NCBI RefSeq assembly: GCF_000331305.1
Contig: NZ_KB217478.1
Span: 7,466,317 to 7,530,316, forward strand
Direction of reading: 5' to 3'
Length of the DNA stretch: 64,000 nt
DNA from: Calothrix sp. PCC 7103
GTDB taxonomy: Bacteria; Cyanobacteriota; Cyanobacteriia; Cyanobacteriales; Nostocaceae
Of this stretch, positions 45,583-53,018 are shown in pieces. Positions within the stretch are counted from its first letter, which is position 1. Each line of letters starts with the position of its first letter. Made by a program: the position numbers and the translations under genes. The notes under the pieces are model-generated. The model was not told where the DNA came from. It saw only the letters and a list, made by a program, of their open reading frames with translations, and did not search any database.

Positions 45583-47103
45583 TTAAAATGAATCTCTCCT
45601 AGCCCCCTGCGAATTCGGGGGGATTAAATTATCTTTTAATAAGTAATGAGTCCCGGCGGCGTTTTCAAATGTTTTTGTATAATATTGACTGATTGGGTCA
45701 TCAACGTAATTGCGAATCATTTTAGATTTGCAAAATAAAGCTTGTTCAGGACGATAAATTTTAAAGACTGAGAGAAACTGCTCGCGCGTTATTGTGTTTG
45801 AGTTAAGTCTGATGTGCGATAAAACAGCTACCTCTGGTGGAACACGTAAACCAGAGTAAAATGCATAAATAGGGCAATCTGTAAATATCCATTGCGTATT
45901 TTGCTTATACTTTAATACAACGTTTAATAATTCAACTTTTTCTTGGCTCTCTTGAATATATTTATTATTTTCGAGTGCTATAAAACTTAATTTTATTGGA
46001 ACTAGAATCAGAGAAAATATTAAAAAATAAGCTGATAATCTAGCTAATGATATTTTTGATAATTTATCACGTTTCTTAATGAAAAAATCAAATCCTAATT
46101 TCACTCCATAGGTAGCTACCCAAGTCAAAGGGATTGAAATTAATAGATAATGATGATACCAAACAGGTTTATGAGTCAGAATGAGCAGAAAAGCGCTCAA
46201 CAGCCAAATTACAGGGAAAGCCTTACTCCATTCGCGTTTTTTGAAGATAATGATTATCGTTGAAATTGCTAAGAGTATATAATCAAAATCTTGTAGCAAA
46301 AATAAAAGCGTTAGTTTTACACTCTTTCCTACATCAAAGGCTGTTTTGACATCTTCATCAAAATGAGAATCAAATAGTTGCTCGTAACTCAATGAATTGG
46401 AAATTAAGCCAATCAAGATAAAAATACATCCGCAAGAAGCTAACCAAAAAATAATATCAATAAGTATATGCTTTTTTGATGTTTGAGATTTTTTTTCATA
46501 GTTGATGTTAACTAACTCTAATATAATCAACGGAACTAAAAAAACAGTAAATAATTTAATTTGTAGAGAGAACGCTAAAAAGATACCAGATATTACAATT
46601 AAACTCTTTGATAATTTCTGCCTGTATAGCGTTAACATATATATAGACATCATTGCCATTGCTAACGCTGGTTGACCAATCATTGCAGAAACGCTAACTC
46701 TGAGAAAATTACAAGAGATAGCTAAAAAAAAGGCGCCTACAGTTGCTGTAATATTACCTACATAAATTCGTATAGTTTGACAAAATGACCAAACAAGTAT
46801 CGTTGAAGAACACAGAACTAAAATTCTTGCAGAAACTATCGACTCACCAAACCAACGAAACCAATAAGATAAAATTATAGTTGATAACGGCGGTTGGTCA
46901 TTCCATATCTGGGTATATAAATCAAATCCCTGCAAATATAAAGAGGTTTTAATTAATTCAATTCCTTCATCGCTTGTATCAAATTCAAATACTCGCCAAA
47001 TTGGCATAAAATAAATAGCGAAGATAAAAAATATACCAGGTATAAATAGGTTAAACCATAAAAATTCTTTCCAATTAAATTTTGATACATTTTTCATCTT
47101 CAA
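45583..47103 (-). CDS. GT39-like membrane glycosyltransferase
   Basis: A 506-residue integral membrane protein with about 11 helices. The first lumenal loop carries the acidic motif FEFDTSDEGIELIKTSLYLQ and NDQPPLS, as in dolichyl-phosphate-mannose and ArnT-type glycosyltransferases that use polyprenyl-linked sugars. The C-terminal soluble tail (TITREQFLSVFKIYRPEQAL) is duplicated as a decayed fragment at 35900-36035. It is convergent with the DUF5367 gene and overlaps a C-run/G-run hairpin near its end. It follows the DNA-ligase-like genes on the same strand. Confidence 0.88.
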   Translation of the reverse strand: MKMKNVSKFNWKEFLWFNLFIPGIFFIFAIYFMPIWRVFEFDTSDEGIELIKTSLYLQGFDLYTQIWNDQPPLSTIILSYWFRWFGESIVSARILVLCSSTILVWSFCQTIRIYVGNITATVGAFFLAISCNFLRVSVSAMIGQPALAMAMMSIYMLTLYRQKLSKSLIVISGIFLAFSLQIKLFTVFLVPLIILELVNINYEKKSQTSKKHILIDIIFWLASCGCIFILIGLISNSLSYEQLFDSHFDEDVKTAFDVGKSVKLTLLFLLQDFDYILLAISTIIIIFKKREWSKAFPVIWLLSAFLLILTHKPVWYHHYLLISIPLTWVATYGVKLGFDFFIKKRDKLSKISLARLSAYFLIFSLILVPIKLSFIALENNKYIQESQEKVELLNVVLKYKQNTQWIFTDCPIYAFYSGLRVPPEVAVLSHIRLNSNTITREQFLSVFKIYRPEQALFCKSKMIRNYVDDPISQYYTKTFENAAGTHYLLKDNLIPPNSQGARRDSF

Positions 47104-47109
47104 ATCAAC

Positions 47110-47604
47110 TCATTTATCTTCGCAAATTCCTATAAAGCGTGCGTGCCATAATTTTCCACGTTCGGTTAAACCTTGACAGCGCACTGTAATTTTAACGCTT
47201 CCAGGGTTTAGATTATGACGCCGAGCGATTTCTTCCATGTCATGTTGCGAAAATCCTGTTCCAACTGAACCCATTGGTACTAATTTACTCTTAACTTCTT
47301 GTGCGACATTGAGCGCACTAAACGGTCTACCTGCCACAGCGGTTTTTGTACACTCGGTAATGATTAAATCTAACTCCAAGTTATATTTCGTTCGTACCAT
47401 TACATAAGCGCGCGTATCTTTACCACCAATATATTGACAGCTATTTGATACCCATATCTCACCTTCTCTACCTTCAGATTGCTGTTTATTTGCTAAAGAT
47501 TCCTTCTCTGCTTGAGTTTTGGCAGTAGGGACAACTTCAAAATACTGATTGTCTAAATGCTTACCTATTTCTTCTCCGGGAGCATCCACTTTTGGAAGAA
47601 ACAT
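47110..47604 (-). CDS. DNA-ligase-like protein, C-terminal part
   Basis: This is the C-terminal half of an ATP-dependent DNA-ligase-like protein. It includes an EGREGEIWV segment where motif IV normally is, the strand AYVMVRTKYNLELDL in the place of motif V, and an OB-fold-like end (GSVGTGFSQHDMEEIARRHN then VKITVRCQGLTERGKLWHAR). The frame is the same as the upstream gene's and is separated from it by TAG TAA and six sense codons. It could be translated from its own ATG or be the tail of a broken gene. No ribosome binding site is clear. Confidence 0.7.
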   Translation of the reverse strand: MFLPKVDAPGEEIGKHLDNQYFEVVPTAKTQAEKESLANKQQSEGREGEIWVSNSCQYIGGKDTRAYVMVRTKYNLELDLIITECTKTAVAGRPFSALNVAQEVKSKLVPMGSVGTGFSQHDMEEIARRHNLNPGSVKITVRCQGLTERGKLWHARFIGICEDK

Positions 47605-47628
47605 AAGTACTTGGCGCCAGAAACCTTA

Positions 47629-48474
47629 CTATACGCTTAGTCTAAAAAAGTCGATCTGCCAAAACTGGATGCTCCCTTCTTCTCCAGCTTCAATACGTTT
47701 AGCTTCACTTGCCGTCGTTAAATCTTTTCCAGAAAACCATAAAGCTTTGAAAATAGCGTACATTGGTTTCGCAACAACAGGTTGTCCGTTTTGTTCGTTT
47801 ACCATTGCTGCTTGCGGTGCGGTTCGATGCTCACTACCTGTGGAAGAAAGATAGTATAACTCACCGTCAACTACGAAAGTACCGATTTGATTTGCTAGTT
47901 CAAGTAATAGATTATTAATTTCTATTGCAGGTTGGGCTTTTATATTAGTCGAACGCGACTGATAGTAAACTTTATCTTTCGTTGCCACTACTACCAACCT
48001 GTTACCATCGCGTTTAGGTTGTCCCCAATAATCAGGAGAATTAATATAATATTCTCTATCTAACGGTGCATCAACTGCCTGCATTGTAACAATGCGTCCT
48101 GGTTGTAAATGTGATGGTAACTCTTCAACTAATTTAGACGCCGCTTCAGCAATAACTGTAGACACTGTAGTCGTAACAGTGGTTTTTGATTTCTTTGGAA
48201 CAGCAGGCGCCGCACCTGTTTCAATTTCAAAAGCTTTCTGCCAAAACCCCATCGCAACTTCCGGATATCCTTCTGACTCTGCACATATTGCAAACGCGAT
48301 AGCTTTGGCAATACCAATGTTGTTACCATAGTTTGCTAGATACTGAGCGGCGCCGTCACTTCCTTGCAAATGCCACGAGTTCTTTACCAAACGGTTATTC
48401 CAACGTTCGCGAATATCGCTCTTGATTTTCTTCATTCCATTGCGCTTAGATTCTATATATTCGGAGATGTTCAT
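47629..48474 (-). CDS. DNA-ligase-like protein, nucleotidyltransferase part
   Basis: Residues about 1-85 form a helical N-terminal domain (NSWHLQGSDGAAQYLANYGN). The second half resembles the adenylation domain of ATP-dependent DNA ligases: QPKRDGNRL gives the KxDG motif I with the active Lys, FVVDGELYY matches motif III, and YAIFKALWFSGKDL is a motif IIIa equivalent. The frame stops at TAG, followed at once by TAA, and then continues in the same frame into the OB-domain gene. The call is by motifs and needs a profile search. Whether the pair is functional is open. Confidence 0.7.
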   Translation of the reverse strand: MNISEYIESKRNGMKKIKSDIRERWNNRLVKNSWHLQGSDGAAQYLANYGNNIGIAKAIAFAICAESEGYPEVAMGFWQKAFEIETGAAPAVPKKSKTTVTTTVSTVIAEAASKLVEELPSHLQPGRIVTMQAVDAPLDREYYINSPDYWGQPKRDGNRLVVVATKDKVYYQSRSTNIKAQPAIEINNLLLELANQIGTFVVDGELYYLSSTGSEHRTAPQAAMVNEQNGQPVVAKPMYAIFKALWFSGKDLTTASEAKRIEAGEEGSIQFWQIDFFRLSV

Positions 48475-49154
48475 ATATATTTGGTGTTATTTAAACAATG
48501 TCAATCAAATAACTTGATTTTGGTACAAAAGTATTGTATTTTTAATTTAAGTCTTTGTTATTTAATCGTCAAGAAGTTTTTCGGAATTCTGCCAGAGTTT
48601 TTCCTGTCCAACGTTTAAACGCTTTGTCAAACCTTATCGCCAACTTAAGGCGAATTTGTTTCCTACGCGAAACAACTTGAAATTAACACAAGCTATACTG
48701 CTAATGGGTAGAATATAAACTTTGTCATGCTGAAGAAACGTAGTGCAGTGAAGCATCTTAGAGATTCTAGCCTGCGGCAAATGCTCCGCCGGAGCGCTAC
48801 GCTCAGAATGACATTTCTTACCCGTGTTAAGTATAACAACCTGTGGGTTTTATGGATGATTTGTTGTTTGGTATAAAATTAATGCTTTTTAAACTCGACT
48901 TTATCCAAAATAAGATTGGTTATCATTTTTGGGAACCATTGGTTCACATTTGCTAGAGCGTTTGTATAATTCTTTGTTTATTTAAAGATATTTTGCTCGT
49001 TTGCGGACTAATTTTCTAGCTTATTTCAAAGAGCTACACAAGCCGGCTCAAAATTTCGCCAAATTAATAAAACTTTATTAAATAATTGTTGTTACTGATG
49101 TCACAAAAAATACAACATCTAATTTGCGAAGTATTGTACGGCGCCGTTGTATAC
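48475..49154. other. 680-bp gap holding MITE copy 2
   Basis: The gap lies between two minus-strand genes. The MITE-like element (separate entry) fills its centre. The rest is AT-rich and shows no gene. A GGGAACCATTGGTTCACATT segment near 48929-48950 resembles the palindrome at 50007-50028. Confidence 0.5.
48694..48835. mobile_element. MITE-like element, copy 2
   Basis: A 142-bp copy of the element at 39379-39522, with ends TATACT and AGTATA, inner GGGTA / TACCC and the same interior (CTAGCCTGCGGCAAATGCTC). The two copies differ in several positions and by small insertions, so they are not a very recent pair. No coding capacity is present. Confidence 0.8.
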
Positions 49155-49856
49155 TTATCCACAAGTACAATTATTTCTAAGATGCCACATAATAGGAGCA
49201 GAAAGACCACTCCAAACAGGAGTGTTGATATTGGCTATTCTCAAAGCTTCTGCTGTCCAGTTATTACAATTTCTGAGAATTGAGTAGCTGCCAGTGGCGC
49301 CATAAAATCCACCATAAGCATTATAACCATTGGCAATTCTAATCACGCGACCCGTATTATCGACTTGAAAGGTTTTTTGAATAAACCCTGCCAATCTGAG
49401 ATAATTATCATGGCTAATGCGTACACATTTGATATCCACGTATTTTTTATCAGGTAGATTATTAAACCCTCTAACATGCATTACCGAAGTATTGTTAGGG
49501 TACAATAAGGCTTTAAAAACAGTATGAATTTTAATATCCGCAACAGATGGCGTGTTAATATAAAAATCATGCTCTCCCCAACCGAAACTAAGATACCTAT
49601 ATTGTTGATTTGTGTCGGTACCAATTTCTTCTAATGCAATAAAATCATTCCAGTCATGTTTTTGAGTTTTGACTGGGAGAATAATATCACTGTGTACCCC
49701 ACCATTAACCACATAAATATTTACATCGCAAGGGCTACTTGAATTGTAGAATAATTTGGTCGGAGTTAAGGCGCCCATAAAGATTATCATAAAAGCAGAT
49801 AAAACAGCGATTAATAACCATTTACATTTTTTATGGAATTTTTGCTTGAAAATCAT
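49155..49856 (-). CDS. DUF2459 / TIGR02117 family protein
   Basis: The 233-residue protein has an N-terminal membrane anchor (about 14-31). Its DUF2459 domain has the family landmarks NGGVHSDIILPV, YLSFGWGEHDFYINTP, MHVRGFNNLP and the Cys-containing YSILRNCNNWTAEALRIANI. Relatives look like NlpC/P60-type thiol hydrolases (Cys plus His), but no activity is proven. It stands alone. Confidence 0.88.
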   Translation of the reverse strand: MIFKQKFHKKCKWLLIAVLSAFMIIFMGALTPTKLFYNSSSPCDVNIYVVNGGVHSDIILPVKTQKHDWNDFIALEEIGTDTNQQYRYLSFGWGEHDFYINTPSVADIKIHTVFKALLYPNNTSVMHVRGFNNLPDKKYVDIKCVRISHDNYLRLAGFIQKTFQVDNTGRVIRIANGYNAYGGFYGATGSYSILRNCNNWTAEALRIANINTPVWSGLSAPIMWHLRNNCTCG

Positions 49857-49898
49857 CTATTATTTTTAAATATAATTTGAAATATCCACAGAAATTTA

Positions 49899-49953
49899 AA
49901 TAGGACTTACGCATGACAACCTAGAAACCAGGTTTCTTTGCGTAAATCCTATT
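49899..49953. repeat. Nested palindrome with AATAGGACTTACGCA ends
   Basis: The outer arms AATAGGACTTACGCA and TGCGTAAATCCTATT form a 15-bp inverted repeat with one mismatch. They enclose TAGAAACCAGGTTTCT, a member of the dispersed AGAAACC family. At 55 bp it looks like a small non-autonomous mobile unit. Confidence 0.75.
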
Positions 49954-50006
49954 AAATAGCAAATGCACGTCTATAATTATATAATATTAAGCTACGATAC
50001 TTAGAA

Positions 50007-50028
50007 AATGTGAACCACGGTTCACATT
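50007..50028. repeat. Perfect 22-bp palindrome
   Basis: AATGTGAACC-AC-GGTTCACATT is a perfect 10-bp inverted repeat. It lies in the 478-bp gap before recD2. The gap otherwise contains the nested palindrome at 49899 and the dispersed repeat copy at 50162. No gene is recognised, although an uninterrupted plus-strand frame runs from 50031 to about 50166. Confidence 0.65.
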
Positions 50029-50161
50029 GTGGTTCCAAGACGCCAAATACAAACCCAAGAGCAACTCCGAGGACTGGCAAGCGATACAAATAGAGTATTA
50101 GCTCGAAGTGAATTGAGTTTATTGACAGTGTTGGAAATATATATTTCCACAGATACTGAAG

Positions 50162-50248
50162 TAGATATAGCAATCCTAAATCACTTGTAAAATATTTCTT
50201 TTCTTTCTTTCCTTCCTTTGCGTTCTTTGCGGTTCGTTACATAAGCAT
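50162..50248. repeat. Dispersed repeat, copy 2
   Basis: It begins ATATAGCAATCCTAAATCAC and ends GCGGTTCGTTACATAAGC. It is nearly identical to 28136-28245 apart from the tandem GCGTTATGCA units there. A partial inverted copy is at 52850-52895. Confidence 0.75.
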
Positions 50249-50334
50249 CATTTTTTACAAATCAATTAGGAATACTATATAGTACCTTTTGGTGCCATCG
50301 GCAAGCAAACCATCAAGCTTTGTATCAAGCGATA

Positions 50335-52566
50335 TTATAAATTGATCGATTTCATTAACCTTTGTTGTAACTGCGTATAGCGTTCCTGCGACTTAGTAGA
50401 ACGGACACACATATATATAGCTTTCTTTGAACCAACAATAATTGCTAACTTCTTTGCGCGCGTTAGTCCTGTGTAAAGTAAGTTGCGTGATAGCATCATA
50501 TAATGTTGGGTATATAAAGGTAATATTACTACAGGATATTCCGAGCCTTGCGATTTATGTGTTGTAATACTCCATGCAAGGGCAATTTCGTTAAGGTCAG
50601 CGTAGTCATAAGTAACTTCGCGTTCTTGATATTGAATTTTAACTTCTTGTTCTTCGGTATCAATATTAGTAATAAAACCAACATCACCGTTAAATACTTC
50701 GCGTTGATAATCGTTGGTTAGCTGAATTATTCTATCTCCCGTTCTAAAAATTGTCCCACCTCTAGTAACTTCAACTTTTTGAGAACTAGGTGGGTTAATT
50801 AACTGTTGTAATACGTTATTAAAATTGCGTGTACCGACTAAACCACGACTCATTGGACACAGTACTTGTACATCAGTGGCAGGAAAATAACCAAGTTTGG
50901 GGATAAAATCACTAATTAATTCGCAAATTGCTTGTACTCCATGTTCGGGTTGATACCCTCCCCCATGCCATAAACAATCAGATTTTGGTGTGTTGGAAAT
51001 AGCTTCTATATTGGGTTGCTGTCCAAGGTTAATTTGGTGAGCAGCAGTGATAATTTTACTTGTTTGCGCTTGACGAAATACTTGGGTAAGTCGAACTACA
51101 GGTACTTTACCCGAATTTATTAAATCAGCTAAAACATTTCCGGCACCTACTGATGGTAGTTGGTCGATATCTCCTACTAATAATAACTGAGCATTACCTA
51201 ATGCTTGCACTAACGAGTGCGCTAAAAATAAATCTAACATACTCGCTTCGTCTACAATAATTGCAGAATGCGGTAGCGGATTATTTTTATTGCGCTTAAA
51301 CCCGCGCGTTTTGGGGTCAAATTCTAAAAGTCGGTGTAGAGTTTTTGCTTCCAAACCTGTCATTTCACCTAACCGTTGTGCTGCACGTCCGGTAGGCGCC
51401 GCAAGAGCAATAGATTTACCCATTGCCTTCCACAAGCTTACAATTGTATGGGTAGTAAAAGTTTTTCCTACACCTGGACCACCTGTAATCACCATCAAAT
51501 TTGAGTAAGCAGCTATTTCTACTGCTTGCTGCTGTTGAGGTGATAAAGTGACTTTGCGACTATTACAAAAACGTTCTATCCAATTACGAACGCGCGGAAT
51601 ATCTATATTAATAAGGGGAATTAAACGTTGTTGTATGCTCTGTGCCAGGTTTTGTTCAGTATGGAAGAAAGTTGGTTTGTAGCATAAAGTTGTATCGTCA
51701 CTGATTTCTCGTACTAATTCATTATCGCGCGACATTTTACCGATAATTTCAGCTATAGCTTCCTCCGAAGGTTCATGGTCATTAGTTTTTAACCGTTGGG
51801 TTACTTGCTGTATTAATTCGGGTTGCGGTAAATAACAATGTCCTTCTTCTGCTGCTTCGCTCAATACGTGAATAAGACCGGCGCGGTATCTAAATTCCGA
51901 ATCAGAAGGAACACCTAAATTACGAGCAATTTGGTCAGCAGTCAGAAACCCAATACCATATATATCGGTTGCTAACTGGTAAGGATTTTCGTTAACTTGA
52001 TGTATCGATAAATCGCCATATTGTTTATATATCTTAACAGCGTATGTTGTAGAAACACCATGAGTTTGCAAAAATACCATTACTTCTTTAATGGCTTTTT
52101 GTGTTTCCCAAGCTTTCTGAATCATGGTAATACGCTTTTTGGCAATACCATTAACTTCCTTCAAACGCTCGATTTGATTTTCAATAATATTTAAAGTTTC
52201 CAGCCCAAAATGATTTACTATACGTTTGGCTGTAACTGGACCCACACCTTTAATTAACCCACTACCTAAATACTTCTCCATTCCCGTCAGTGTAGCAGGC
52301 TTCGTTTCTTTATAATTAACTACCTGAAACTGTAAACCATACTGTGGATGTTCACGCCAAAACCCCGTTAATTGCAGCGTTTGTCCTGGTTGTATCCCTG
52401 CAAAACTACCAGTAATTGTAGTTAAGTCAGATACACCTGGACGCTGTAAACGCGCGACTGTGTAACCTGACTCTTCGGAATGATAGGTAAGACGTTCTAC
52501 CACTCCCGTTATTGACTCATACTTGGGAGTAGCGTTTACTGGTTGAGTTGGATATCCATTAGACAT
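50335..52566 (-). CDS. recD2: RecD2-type 5'-3' DNA helicase
   Basis: RecD2 is a RecBC-independent superfamily 1B helicase. The 743-residue protein has an N-terminal OB-like part (ITGVVERLTYHSEESGYTVA), helix-hairpin-helix motifs (GSGLIKGVGPVTAKRIVNHF and GIGFLTADQIARNLGVP), the Walker A motif VITGGPGVGKTFTTHTI (near residue 365), Walker B IIVDEASMLDL, motif III GDIDQLPSVGAG, and the C-terminal ITTHKSQGSEYPVVILPL with GLTRAKKLAIIVG. The length is typical of RecD2. It stands alone. Confidence 0.96.
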   Translation of the reverse strand: MSNGYPTQPVNATPKYESITGVVERLTYHSEESGYTVARLQRPGVSDLTTITGSFAGIQPGQTLQLTGFWREHPQYGLQFQVVNYKETKPATLTGMEKYLGSGLIKGVGPVTAKRIVNHFGLETLNIIENQIERLKEVNGIAKKRITMIQKAWETQKAIKEVMVFLQTHGVSTTYAVKIYKQYGDLSIHQVNENPYQLATDIYGIGFLTADQIARNLGVPSDSEFRYRAGLIHVLSEAAEEGHCYLPQPELIQQVTQRLKTNDHEPSEEAIAEIIGKMSRDNELVREISDDTTLCYKPTFFHTEQNLAQSIQQRLIPLINIDIPRVRNWIERFCNSRKVTLSPQQQQAVEIAAYSNLMVITGGPGVGKTFTTHTIVSLWKAMGKSIALAAPTGRAAQRLGEMTGLEAKTLHRLLEFDPKTRGFKRNKNNPLPHSAIIVDEASMLDLFLAHSLVQALGNAQLLLVGDIDQLPSVGAGNVLADLINSGKVPVVRLTQVFRQAQTSKIITAAHQINLGQQPNIEAISNTPKSDCLWHGGGYQPEHGVQAICELISDFIPKLGYFPATDVQVLCPMSRGLVGTRNFNNVLQQLINPPSSQKVEVTRGGTIFRTGDRIIQLTNDYQREVFNGDVGFITNIDTEEQEVKIQYQEREVTYDYADLNEIALAWSITTHKSQGSEYPVVILPLYTQHYMMLSRNLLYTGLTRAKKLAIIVGSKKAIYMCVRSTKSQERYTQLQQRLMKSINL

Positions 52567-52639
52567 TATGTTATTGGGAATGGCGCCAATATTATACCTA
52601 AATTTTCAGAGTGTGTTAAAAACCTCACCCCCAACCCAT

Positions 52640-52738
52640 GACCATTATCAGTTAGTCCATGTTGGTTGGCGAAATTACAGACGAATATATGGTTGTGTAT
52701 TGCACTTAGATATTAAAGACGGCAAAATTTGGGTTTAA
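52640..52738 (+). pseudogene. XisI remnant
   Basis: In frame this reads DHYQLVHVGWRNYRRIYGCV then LHLDIKDGKIWV and a stop. It matches the middle of XisI, the fdxN-element excision control protein, where the next residue is normally Gln (CAA to TAA). The codons before and after do not match. No xisH is nearby. The remainder of the 452-bp gap holds a partial dispersed repeat and the leader of the TonB receptor gene. Confidence 0.8.
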
Positions 52739-52849
52739 CATGAAGTCGCAAAAAATGCAAGAACCGTTTCAAGTTGATTTAATTTTTGGTCGGCGCGCAA
52801 CATTTGCTATTTGCATTTGTTTATGGATGAATTGTTTTTTGTATTTTAT

Positions 52850-52895
52850 ATAACGAACCGCAAAGAACGCAAAGAACGCAAAGGAAGAGGAAGAA
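52850..52895. repeat. Dispersed repeat, partial inverted copy
   Basis: ATAACGAACCGCAAAGAACG followed by CAAAGAACGCAAAGGAAGAG is the reverse complement of the right half of the repeats at 28136 and 50162. The unit CAAAGAACG occurs twice here. Confidence 0.65.
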
Positions 52896-53018
52896 AGTTT
52901 GACAGCTTGTCTTTTGACAAAGTTAGTCAAAAGTACAACATTTATTTCTATGTATTGGCTTTTTTGATTAGGTTTTAATTTTTACGTGTGGTGTAGTGTG
53001 TTTGTGTAGGGGGATACC

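Noticed and set aside
49952-50173. 73-codon minus-strand frame before recD2
   Set aside because: It overlaps a perfect palindrome and a dispersed repeat; hydrophobic residues come from AT-rich DNA.
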